A stretch of 64,000 nt of DNA from Scenedesmus sp. ARA3 (Eukaryota > Chlorophyta > Chlorophyceae > Sphaeropleales > Scenedesmaceae): positions 1-64,000 of the forward strand of contig RWJK01000793.1 of assembly GCA_004335835.1 (NCBI GenBank), given 5' to 3'. Below, piece by piece: positions 11,635 through 21,295 of this stretch. The position numbers were made by a program, and so were the translations under genes. Positions within the stretch are counted from its first letter, which is position 1. The number at the start of each line of letters is the position of its first letter. A model generated the notes under the pieces. That model was not told where the DNA came from. It worked only from the letters and a program-made list of their open reading frames with translations, and made no database searches.

Positions 11635-12609
11635 CAGCTTGTCGCATGCTGCCTTCATGTTTTCGCAGATGTGATGCATGAAGAACGAAGCGCATTAGGA
11701 TGAGGATGTGATGGTGTGTTACAAATGGCATGGCACTGCCGAGCATACCTGCGCCGGTCAATGGCTGGTGCGCCAGCCTGGCATCCTGGACATCTCAGAG
11801 CCAGATCAAGTGCTGACACGTCAATGGCTGCGAGCTCGCTGCAACTCCATCATCCTATCCCTATCCTGCTGGGTGGCCAGGTGTGATCCGCATTGCAGTG
11901 ATGCGGGCAGCCTGGTTTCCTGCAAGCAGGCTGCTGGTGTCCTGCAAGCCAGCTGCACGCTCACCATGGCCAGGCGGATTGCGCCGTCCACAGCTGCAGG
12001 CTTCACCTGTGCTGGGCACTCTGCAACAGCAGCAGCGGCAGCAGCAGCAGTGCAGGTGGGTGAGTTGCCGTAAATACAACGTAACTTCATGATATGGTGC
12101 TGAGGTTAGCGTCAATCATGCCATGGCAACAGCAGCGGGATATGTGTTCGCCCAGTCGCAGGACGTGCGTGCATGTAGGACACTGCACCATGCTGCTGAA
12201 GGCATCACTTGCTGCAGTTGCTGGCACATACAACACAGCTGGTATGGCAAGCTGCACCAATCAACAAACGCAGGCCCTAACCAGCTGTGAGTGCATGCCA
12301 GGCAGTTCTGCACGCGCTGTGTCCTTGCAATACCGCTGCACATAATTTACGTGCAGCTGCTAGTGATCTGCAAGCACCATCAACAGCTGAGAGAGCTATG
12401 CTGATTACAGTGTAAGTTAGGCTTGCCGGAACGCATTGCAACTCACGCTCCATGGGAAACTGCTCTGATGCATACAGGTAGAACTCAACGGGGTTCTGGG
12501 GTGCCCCGCCTCCCTGAGCTTGGCCAGCACCGCCATAACCACCACCGTTTCCACCTGTCCTGCCACCGCCCCTGCCACCACGTCCACGAGACTTGCGGCT
12601 GCCGGACAT
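9438..12609 (-). CDS. Tail-anchored membrane protein with Ala-rich LEA-like stalk (289 aa), family unknown
   Basis: Six exons, 12609-12447, 12020-11965, 11542-11424, 10822-10528, 10292-10166 and 9547-9438; every phase matches and the sum is 290 codons. Residues 1-36 are Gly/Arg-rich (RGG-type), suggesting RNA binding or disorder. Residues about 40-150 look folded and include HLGDIIAWFSAM and LVVCQATKSDKAW. Residues about 150-250 are Ala-rich with Lys/Glu in a repeating pattern (KDAVAHAAQ, KEAIAEAGH, KETAAAAVAK), like amphipathic group-3 LEA helices. A single hydrophobic helix at about 261-283 sits just before the basic end GGKRKSRA, the plan of a tail-anchored protein of ER, mitochondrial or plastid outer membrane with its bulk in the cytosol. 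I do not recognise the folded domain, so no function is assigned. The intron before exon 3 ends in a pure (CTG)29 run. Confidence 0.7.
11546..11632. repeat. Pure (CAG)29 microsatellite
   Basis: Twenty-nine uninterrupted CAG units on the plus strand. On the coding (minus) strand it is (CTG)29 placed directly against the CAG acceptor of exon 3 (first base 11542), so the triplet run occupies the polypyrimidine-tract position. Confidence 0.95.
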
Positions 12610-13241
12610 GCTGCTGCTGTTCTGCTGCTGACCTGCACGACCAGAGCAGCAGAATGAATCAGCTGCACGTCGCTACGGTACACGTTTTGCAGCTCGTGGC
12701 TTCGTAGTGCCAATGCGAATGCTTTCAGACGTATAAATGGATGGGAGGCGCACGTTCCGCTGTAGTGAGCTACCAGAACAGTGTGGGCGCTTGAGCTGGG
12801 TGCAGCAGATGACCCTTTCGAAGGCAATGATCTAGCAATTACACGTTGCACAATTGACTAATTTGCTGGCACGATCTGTGGGATGCCGAGATCCATGGAC
12901 CTCACCTTGACGACGATGTCTGTGCTCTAGCTATTCAGTAACAATTATTTGCCGCAGGTTTACATCTTTGATGCAGCTGCTGAAGTGTGAGCAGCTGGCT
13001 TCAGCAAACGCCTTGTGGTGGAGTGACAAACAGAACAACTGACTGACAGCCAAGGCCCCAGCGTCAAAGCAGCCCCAACATAGCTTGTAAACAGTAGCCC
13101 ATGTGACTGGAAGCCACGATCGACGGATGACGATGGCTGCAACACACACATGTCTGCACAACACTTGTCCATAGACACCTGTACAGAGACCGCAGCACAT
13201 CACAGCCAGTCTGCACCACGTCACGAGGCTACAACGCTGCA
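12610..13241. promoter_or_regulatory. Shared divergent promoter region
   Basis: A 632-bp spacer between the start codons of the tail-anchored protein (-) and the universal stress protein (+). No ORF in it is convincing. Core elements were not identified with confidence. Confidence 0.5.
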
Positions 13242-14347
13242 ATGGACATGTCAAGCCAAACTCAAATGAACATAGTAGTTGCCGTTGATGCCAGCGATGC
13301 TGGCTTACCAGCAGTGCAGTACGCTGTCAGCGAGCTGGTCAGGCCTGGGGATGTGCTGCATGTGTGCCACGTGGCTACTGTACTGCCTCCTGCAACGTCA
13401 ATTTCCCATCGTAAGTTGCAGCTGTGCAGCTGGTAGTGACCTGTGTACGTCAATGAGGGCAGCCAAGCTGATGATGAACTGTGATGACAGCTCACAACGT
13501 TGTTTTGCTTGCGCAAGGCGAGTCCACTGCATGCAGATGCCATGTGGACAGTGTCCTGGTATGAAGCACAGCAGCAAGATCAGCTGTACATTCAGCATTG
13601 ATCACGACACCGTAGTAGGCGGCCGCATTCGAAGAGCTTCCTTACCCAACTGCGGGCAGCTTGATGGCACATGTACAGAAGTTGGCGCTGATGCATTGTG
13701 GATGCATGCTGCTGAAGAATAACATGTTATATGCTTGCAGTTGCACCCCAGACCACCTACGATGTGCCAGCTGCAGACAGCGACCAGCAGCAGCTGGCAG
13801 AGAAGGTGCAAGCCTTCATCAAGGCCAAGTGGGTGCACAGCAGAGCTGCTGCGTGGTGCGGCAGCTGCATGTTTGCTGCTGTAACAGCTGCGCACATCGC
13901 AAACGTGTGCATTGCACCCCAATATGGATGCAGCCAGCGGCATTGCCGCAAGCGGGCGTGTGTTGGCCTCTGGATTTTGCTGAGACATGATAGTGAGGCG
14001 CGGGCCAGCTGTTGACAAGATAATTACAGGCACACAAGCAGCAGGCCTGCACAAAACTGACAGCTGCAGTGCCAGTCGGCAGCAGCAGACACCAGCACCT
14101 CCACACTGCGCTATGTGTGCTATTACGCAACACCGCCGTCTGCCTGCCTGCTGCTGCGCCCAGGTTCTTGAGGGATGCAGAGGTGTGTGAGGTGCCCTGT
14201 TTCCCGCATGTGTACCTGGAGACAGTTGGCGCCAGCGCAGATGACATTGCAGCGCTGGTGGTCAAGACATGCGAGGAGGTGGCTGCTGATATGCTGGTGG
14301 TTGCGCACCAGGAAAAGGTGCGCTGCTACTGCCTGCGCTGCCGCCGC

Positions 14348-14380
<33 letters not shown>

Positions 14381-14662
14381 GTCTGCAGATCGTGGATAGC
14401 TAGGTGACAGCACACTGCAGCTCATCACTGCACTGCTGCTGGGCCCTGCAAGACCCGCTGCTCTGCTGTGCTGCCTGCTGCGCAGGATCATACGCTGTGG
14501 GCCAAGCTCAACCAGAGCTCTGTGCTCAAATCGATCATGGCGCAGAGCCGCCGGCCGCTGATGGTGGTCAAACACTACTCGCCAGGGTTGACCGATGACC
14601 TGGCAGCGGCACCGGCAGGCTGTGGGGCTGAGTCAGCAGCAGACTGGCTGGCAGGCCGCTGA
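13242..14662 (+). CDS. Universal stress protein (UspA fold), 195 aa
   Basis: Four exons, 13242-13410, 13741-13828, 14164-14317 and 14486-14662, all in phase (196 codons). The opening strand MNIVVAVDASDAGLPAVQYA is the classic start of UspA proteins. The middle holds an AEKVQAFIKAK helix and a VVKTCEEVAADMLVVAH strand. The last part, SSVLKSIMAQSRRPLMVVK, matches the terminal helix and strand. The usual nucleotide loop, Gly-x2-Gly-x9-Gly-Ser/Thr after the fourth strand, is replaced by a Gly-free segment (AHQEKDHTLWAKLNQSS), so ATP binding is doubtful. A soluble stress-response role follows from the family. The final 30 or so residues read into a 101-bp tandem repeat whose junction supplies the TGA stop. 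A second in-frame Met lies two codons after the chosen start. Confidence 0.85.
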
Positions 14663-14860
14663 TGGTGGTCAAACACTACTCGCCAGGGTTGACCCATGAC
14701 CTGGCAGCGGCACCCGCAGGCTGTGGGGCTGAGTCAGCAGCAGACCGGCTGGCAGGCAGCTGATGGTGGTCAAACATTACACGCCAGGGTTGACCGATGA
14801 CCTGGCAGCGGCACCCGCAGGCTGTGGGGCTGAGTCAGCAGCAGACCGGCTGGCAGGCAG
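14558..14860. repeat. Three tandem 101-bp copies across the 3' end of the stress-protein gene
   Basis: Units begin at 14558, 14659 and 14760 (within a base), each opening CTGATGGTGGTCAAAC and nearly identical; a trace of a fourth begins at about 14860. Because 101 is not a multiple of three, the first junction creates GGCCGCTGA and ends the reading frame. Copies 2 and 3 fall in the 3' UTR. Confidence 0.95.
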
Positions 14861-15676
14861 CTGAGGGGCGGTACGTGCTAACAGCAAGTGCTTTAAAACG
14901 TCTGCAGGCGGCTCGTCAGCTATCGACTGCGCCCCACAGGCCACTGCATTCTGCAGCTGGTTGAGCCAGCCGCGTCTGCATGTGAGCACTTACGATAGCA
15001 GCGGCAGCGAGGGGTGACTATCAGCATACTGCATGCCCTTTTCTGCCGGGTTGCCTGCTGATGCGCTACTGCTGTACTGCATACGGCAGTACCACCGCCT
15101 GGCTAGTTGGCAGCATTGTACAGCATGCTGTTTGTTTCTGTTTTGTAGGTGAGGGAAGCCGGCAGGGTGACTCTTATTCATCGTGTTGCCAACCCAATCA
15201 GTTAGCATTGGAAGATTTGTCACATGGTTGTACAGAGGTTGTTGACGTCACCAGCACACCCGCTGTGTCTGGCATACGGCTAGGCCAGCATCAGCTGCTA
15301 AACGCTGAGCTGCCACACCAGCATAAAAGACCCCAAGAAGCACGCTGCTGGTCAGGAAACCAGCAGGTGCTATACGCTGGTGGTGGCTTGAGTTGACGCT
15401 GCAGTGCTGAAGCTCTACGCTCCAAGCACGCGGGGAAAAAACCGTGCATTGCCATTGGAAGCCTGGCATTTGATGACTACACATTTGGGAGGCGTGCTGC
15501 TAAACAATTTGGGGGCGTACCTAGAGAAATACAATACAAACCACCAGGCATTGCCCATCCACATGCAGCAGCGTGGGCTTGATATCTTGGGGCCAGTGCA
15601 GTTCACATATCATGATGTGAGTAGTTGTACATAAAAACTGGTGGGCATGCATTGCAGCGGCGCATATATGTATTGT

Positions 15677-15733
15677 GCCGCCACCTTGTTGTGCAACCTT
15701 GAATGCAAGGACTGCCAATGCAAGGGTGGCGGC
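15677..15733. repeat. Nested inverted repeat
   Basis: GCCGCCACCTTG (15677-15688) pairs with CAAGGGTGGCGGC (15721-15733) with one bulged base. Inside its loop CCTTG-AATG-CAAGG (15697-15710) forms a second stem. Confidence 0.7.
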
Positions 15734-15764
15734 TGTATGCGATTTTGTTGGCAGCCAAGTTGGG

Positions 15765-15791
15765 TGCCCTATATAGGGCAGATATATCTGC
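15765..15791. repeat. Two overlapping perfect palindromes
   Basis: TGCCCTATATAGGGCA (15765-15780) and GCAGATATATCTGC (15778-15791) are each exactly self-complementary and share three bases. Confidence 0.95.
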
Positions 15792-16448
15792 ATCCTGCAA
15801 GCATGCCGTATGCACGCATGCATGCGCGCAGCACGTCATGCAGGCCATATCAGTCCACGTTGTTGTGGCAAAGGTGAGATATGCGAGCCTGCACTGCAGC
15901 CGCCAGCACAACACAGCATGTGTAACATACACGGCCTGATGAGGCATGAGGCCAGACCAGCACGACTGCGTGTGTATGTCTGGCAGGTAACACCGCCATC
16001 ATGATGCACACATGCAGCCAGATGCCCTGCATTGTGCTCCAAAAACAGGACCATGCAGCTGGGATGCGCCTGCTGAGGCAGCATGCGCATTCTGCCTGCA
16101 TGCAGGCTTGTCCACAGAGCGCTAAGCGGCATGCATTGTGCTGCTGCACGTTATTTCAGCATACATAACACCTGCTATGTACAACATGTCCTCGTGCACC
16201 CACGTCTCATGTTTCCTCCTCCGCAACATGCGTGCCAATGACAGCTTGGGATGCGTGGATGGTGCGAGCCTACAATACACGGGGCTGCAAATAGCGGTTT
16301 AATCCAATGTACAAGCTGAGACCCAGCGCACACAGTACGGTACTGTACGGTACCAGGAGCGGGCCAACGCAGTGCATGGGCTGCGCCTGCTGTAATGGCT
16401 GGTGCCGCGCGTCAACCTAGTTATATCTCTGAATGCATCATCCCTTGA

Positions 16449-18721
16449 TCAAGGAGAAGATGTAGGTGGTGCTCGCACCCTGCCGTATGCAACGACAGTG
16501 CTGTTCACCACAACCAGGTTGTCACCGCTGCCAATCCTTGCCTCCAGTGCAACTGTCCCGGGGCTCACGATGCTGCAATGCACCACTGCAACACCAGCTG
16601 CATTTGTCTTCACCACATTGGAGGTGCCGCAAGCCATGCTGTATGGCGGGCTGGGCCGCAGCCTCACATTCACGTTGTGAACTTCAGCCCTGGCAGTCTC
16701 TGAGCTGGTGACCTTCGCAGTGAACCTCACCACAGAGCCCACACGCACCCGACCTGTTGCATTGGACGCGATCGTCAGCGATCGCACCGGCGCGGGGGCG
16801 GGCTCGCCTGCAGGAGTCTTAGAGGGCTCGGTCGGGCTGCGGGTGCCTGTGCAGCGGTTTTCCTGCAAGTACTTGTGCGCAGCAGCTGCCTGCACGAGGC
16901 CGTGGCCGAACTCGTTATCGTAGCCGGGTGTGCCGAGGTCTGCTGCGCTCCAGCTGATGGCAGCGCGCAGCTCAGGGCCGCTGCACTCGGTGTGTGCTGA
17001 CCACACGAGGCCGGCAACACCAGCTGCTGTCGGCGTGGCCTGCGTGCGGATGGAACGGCGGGCAGCGCAGCAGCGCCGTCGTCAGTCATCATATCAAGCA
17101 CCCAAAGCAGTTGATTCTAGCTCTACTGCGATGAACGTCGCGGTGGTGTCTGGCTTCCTCAGCAGCAGCAGCTTGTTTACGTGCTGCAACCCCAACCAAA
17201 ACTACAGCACCATGCATGGCATGTTTGACCACCTTTGAACGCAGCATGTTTGACCATGCTTGACCGCCCCTCAACTCACCATGCTAGTGCCGGACATGAA
17301 GTCATACGGCAGCGGGCTTGTAGACTTGCGGGCATCGATGGTGAGCGCCAGGTTTGGCACCTCTGCAATCTTGGTCTTCAGAGCCTGGCCCTGCGCCTTT
17401 GTGATGGTGAGCCCCACAGGCCAGCCTGCTGCCGGCTTGGTGCAGCCGCCGTCCATGCTGCCATCGAAGGTCTCGCAGTCATCCATGTCATCCCTGCGCA
17501 GGATTATGCATTGTGCGGTAAGGTATAGATAAAACCGGGCACGCTGCTGCTATTGGGTGACTAGTAAGCTGGAAAGTGTGCAGCAGTCCATCTTGGGAGG
17601 TGTGCATGGAGCGCAACCCAATGTTACATACGGGTGCCGTCAGATGTGGCAAGCTGCGCAATAATCGCAAGTGTACCGCTGCGTGAGCGGCTGGCAGCTG
17701 CATGCTGTGTATGTCGTGATGCCAACGGTTGGTGGTGTGCTGCCGACCTCACTTGCCATAGATGATGTGCAGGGTGTGCAGACCGATAGTACACAAGGGT
17801 GCCAATATATGTATTGATCTTTCGTCTGCCAGCATATTGCTGTGCTGGCGGCCTCACCTGCCGTAGATGATGGCCCCGATGCCTCCACCAGCCACGCAGC
17901 TGGACACCTTGGAGCAGAACGTGTTCTCTCCGCGCTGGATCAGGCAGATCTTGTCGGTGGCACCTGCACACACAACAGCCACGTTGCAAAGCCGCACAGC
18001 AAGCACGGTCAGGCCTCAGGTTTGCACTGCAAGAGCAGCAGCTGCCTTCTGCTTTGCTGCCGCGCTTGTCGCCGTGCTGGAAGCAGTGCAGGGCTGTTGA
18101 CCTGTCTGCTCCTTTCACCTCCAGGGGCCTAGCAGCTGCAGCAGGCACTGCTGCTTGATGGATACACAATTGCACAATGTGTGTTTGCCCATCTTCTATG
18201 ACCGGTTATGATTGCAGCTGCTGGCTGCAGTTCATCTTCCAGCCTCCGCTGGCGCTGCCACTCGCCTGCATGCTCTACATGCATAAATTACCAGCAGCCT
18301 GCAAGTGTGCTCGCACCTTCGCATGTGGCCTTGCCCAGGCCGCAATCCACCAGCTGTGCTGTGATGCGTGCAGTCTTGCTCTGGCCCAGCAGCCTGGGAG
18401 CTGGGGTCTTGAGCAGCTCGGCATCCATTGTACTTGGTGCGTTGACCAGACTGACTGAGGGCATTGCATTGTAGCTGCTGCTGGCTGCTGAGGAGACCGG
18501 CACGGTTGACAGCGTCTGCACGCCGGGAGCAGCCCTGCAGCAGGTAGGGGGGCAGCAACAGGAGCAGCGTTGAGGAGAGAAAACCCACAATGGGCATTTG
18601 TAGCAAGTGCTGTTATGACTATCTTAAACTGTTCAGCTGCAAAAGGTGCTACAAATCATGCGCTGCAGATCCAGGCGCTTCAAACTCAGCCCATATGCAG
18701 CCCAACATCAGCGCTCCTATA

Positions 18722-18756
<35 letters not shown>

Positions 18757-21295
18757 GTCTCACCAGTCGTTGCGGTCGTTGATCTGGCTGAACGACGCGC
18801 GCTTGCCGGACCAATCCACAGCCGCCACAGACACCACCTCTGGCCACGCAGCAGGGTAGCTATACACCGCACCCTCCATTGCACCGTTGCCTGCAGCTGC
18901 GATCAGCAGCATGTCATTAAACCGCTCGCGGGCCAGGGTTTTGACTGCCTCCCTGACAAGTGGTGTGTCACCCTCTGCTCCGAATGACATAGAGACCACC
19001 AGCTTCATATCGGGCTCGCTTTTTGTGATACGGTGTCCGTCCAACGCGTGCACACACTCGGTGATGGCCACAATGACGTCACTCATGCTGAAAGTGCCCA
19101 TGGGACCAAAAGCGTTGTAGCTGCGGGTGCAACAGAGGGGCAGGCAGAAATCTGGTGTCAGAGGCATGTGAGGTGAGTGCAGGACAGTGGGGTGGACTGT
19201 CAGCACATCTGCTGGCAGGGAAGCTGCGCATGTACTGCCAGTGCATACTGCGACGTACAGCTGCGCAAGTTGCCTAGCAGCCTTGCAGCTAAGCTGCTGC
19301 TTGGCTGTCAATTCATGTCAAAAAACAGTGAAGGTCTGCAGCACTCACTGGAACAGCTGTGCACCCTCAGCAGACACTCACACAATGCCGTGTGACAGCC
19401 AGCTAAGCTACTGCTCAGCTGCTGCTTGATTGTGATTCATGCTAAACGAGGAAGCGTTCTGGCACTCACTGGAACAGCTGTGCGCCCTCAGCCGACACTC
19501 CCACAATGCCGCGGCTGTTGCGTGCTGCTGCAATGGTGCCGCTGGTGTGTGTGCCGTGGCTCGACCAGTCCTTGGACCAGGGGAACTTGCAGGAGGTGTT
19601 GCTGCCATCCACGCGCAGCGACTTGGGCACGCAGCCAAAGGTGTTCTCTGTTGTTGTCAATATCGTGTTTTGCCAATGGCAGCAGCAGCAGCAGCAGGGT
19701 GCATTTGTATTGGTGAGAGAGCAGCAAACAGGACTAACAGGCATCAGTGTGGTTGCAGCAGGCGTTGCGATACTGAAGGCAGCAACCTAACGGTGGCTAG
19801 TTGCCAGCACAATGCCGTGAGGACTCGGAGGATGTGTAAATGCGTTCTTATACAATGCTAGCACACTGCACATATGCTTGCACTTGTTTTACAGCTACAC
19901 CAAGCGGCAGGCGGTGCTGTGCTGCTCATCCTGCAGGGCTGCTCTTCCACGACAGCTGTTGCTGCTGCAACCAAGCACGTGTAATGATCAAGCTAGCACA
20001 CAACAAACTAGTGGCTGCAGGGCTCACCTGAGAACTCTGGGTTAGTGATGTCCAGGCCTGTGTCGATGACGCAGTACAGCACCTTGGACTTGAATGCCTT
20101 GCTGACCTCAATCATGGCAGGCTCGATGGCCTGCACCATCTTGATGCCTGTGGGGAGATGTATGCAGGCCAGCAGCAGCAGCAGCAGGGGTGCTGTTTCA
20201 GGTACGGCATGGTACGTGGAGCGACTCATGGCAACTTGCGGAGTGATGAGACATATCAGCCGCCCTAGGCTTGTGCGCTGTTCCACAGCAAGTGCCGCGG
20301 CTGCGTCAGCAAAGAACGCAGCGCCAACTCACAGTTTGAAGCAGCAGCCGCCACTCACCGTAAGGCACCTCCTCAACAGTCTTGCCAATAGCCCCGTCAG
20401 GTCCGGGTGAGCAGGAGGATGACTGTGCCGGCTCTGCTGCAGCAGCAGCGCCTGCCTGCTGCATCTTGCGGTTCAGCAGATACACGGGCACATCTTCCTC
20501 AACAATGGCACCTGGAATGGCCATTGTTAGGCTCTGAATGGTGAGCTCAGCTGGGTCTGCAGCAGCAGCAACCACAGCCTGCTGTGCAGCACGTGGGCCT
20601 GGGAAGGTTGGCTGGAGGCCTGCTGCACACCTAGCAGCATCGCTGCTGCTGGCGTAGAGAGGCGTGTTTGCAGATGTGTCACCAGTCAAGGCACAGGGTG
20701 CGGCAGCTGCTGCAGGCTGCTCGTCAGCAGCGTTCAAGCCTGCCGTGACGACCTCGCCCACGGTTGGGAGAGGTGTGGTGCTGAAGCTGACGAATTTGAA
20801 CCTTGTGTCGATGTGCTTTACGTAATAGCCTCGCTGCCTGATCACATCGGCCACCTGCGCAATGGAGCAAGCAACACCGGCACAATTTTAAGTTTATGCA
20901 AAGTTATAAGTTGACAATCGGACGAAGATAAGTACATCTCTGTGTTGAAGAGCGATTTCCCTCCTTTTGTTGCGCCAGGCGGGTGCTGTGTGGCGCGAAT
21001 GCCTATTGTGCTCTGGCACAGCCAGTGGTCAACTGTAGTTGTCAAATTATACTTCCAATTACCAACTACAAGTGTTTATACAGACCAAAGGACAGCCAGG
21101 CCTAGCATGTTGCTCATGCAGTTCCACTGCCACTGATCATCGCCTGCTGGTATTTCATGAAGGCGTCCTCACCTGCTCAAGCCTGGATGGATCTGCTACC
21201 CGAACTGTATAATGCTTGGACTCGCAAACTTGCGCGGCAAAGAGAAGGCCGAACAGCACAGTCAGTGCCAGGCAATTGCCTCTGCTGATCTTCAT
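16449..21295 (-). CDS. Secreted subtilisin-like serine protease A (S8 family, 800 aa)
   Basis: Nine exons: 21295-21173, 20854-20359, 20147-20028, 19647-19470, 19120-18764, 18534-18317, 17963-17858, 17493-17280, 17039-16449; all phases agree (801 codons). Residues 1-24 are a signal peptide. Residues about 28-75 resemble an I9 propeptide (YTVRVADPSRLEQ). The catalytic triad is visible: Asp235 in VIDTG, His277 in SHGTHTSG, Ser603 in SGTSMATP, with oxyanion Asn384 in AAAGN. A Cys-containing segment at about 485-535 (VDCGLG, KICLIQRG, IGAIIYGR) matches the protease-associated (PA) insert that helps substrate choice in plant subtilases. After the catalytic domain comes a Pro-rich linker and a beta-rich C-terminal domain (about 665-795). 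The product is probably extracellular. Its paralogue lies head to head on the other strand, with a different intron pattern. Introns hold copies of the exon 4 and exon 7 donor junctions. Confidence 0.9.
17753..17785 (-). repeat. Copy of subtilase A exon 7 3' end and donor
   Basis: The exon 7 end (last base 17858, donor GTGAGG) recurs 105 bp downstream in the intron, with last base 17753 and the donor kept. The copied coding part is short and has a few mismatches. Confidence 0.75.
19349..19400 (-). repeat. Copy of subtilase A exon 4 3' end and donor
   Basis: The final part of exon 4 plus its GTGAGTGC donor (genuine last base 19470) recurs 121 bp further into the intron (last base 19349), about 45 bp with few mismatches. 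Confidence 0.85.

Larger units (their letters stand above)
14861..16448. other. Convergent intergenic region with fold-back DNA
   Basis: Lies between the stress-protein and subtilase A 3' ends. The segment 15404-15634 is open in one frame but has no start, splice pair or known motif, and is left uncalled. At 15677-15791 there is a nested inverted repeat and two overlapping perfect palindromes, listed separately. No gene is supported. Confidence 0.4.

Noticed and set aside
11186..11761. Frames with poly-Gln, poly-Ser, poly-Leu or poly-Cys
   Set aside because: All are readings of the (CAG)29 microsatellite in an intron.
15404..15634. Open frame that looked protein-like (AWHLMTTHLGGVLLNN)
   Set aside because: No ATG, no phase-consistent splice partners, and a second frame over the same DNA is equally plausible; left uncalled.
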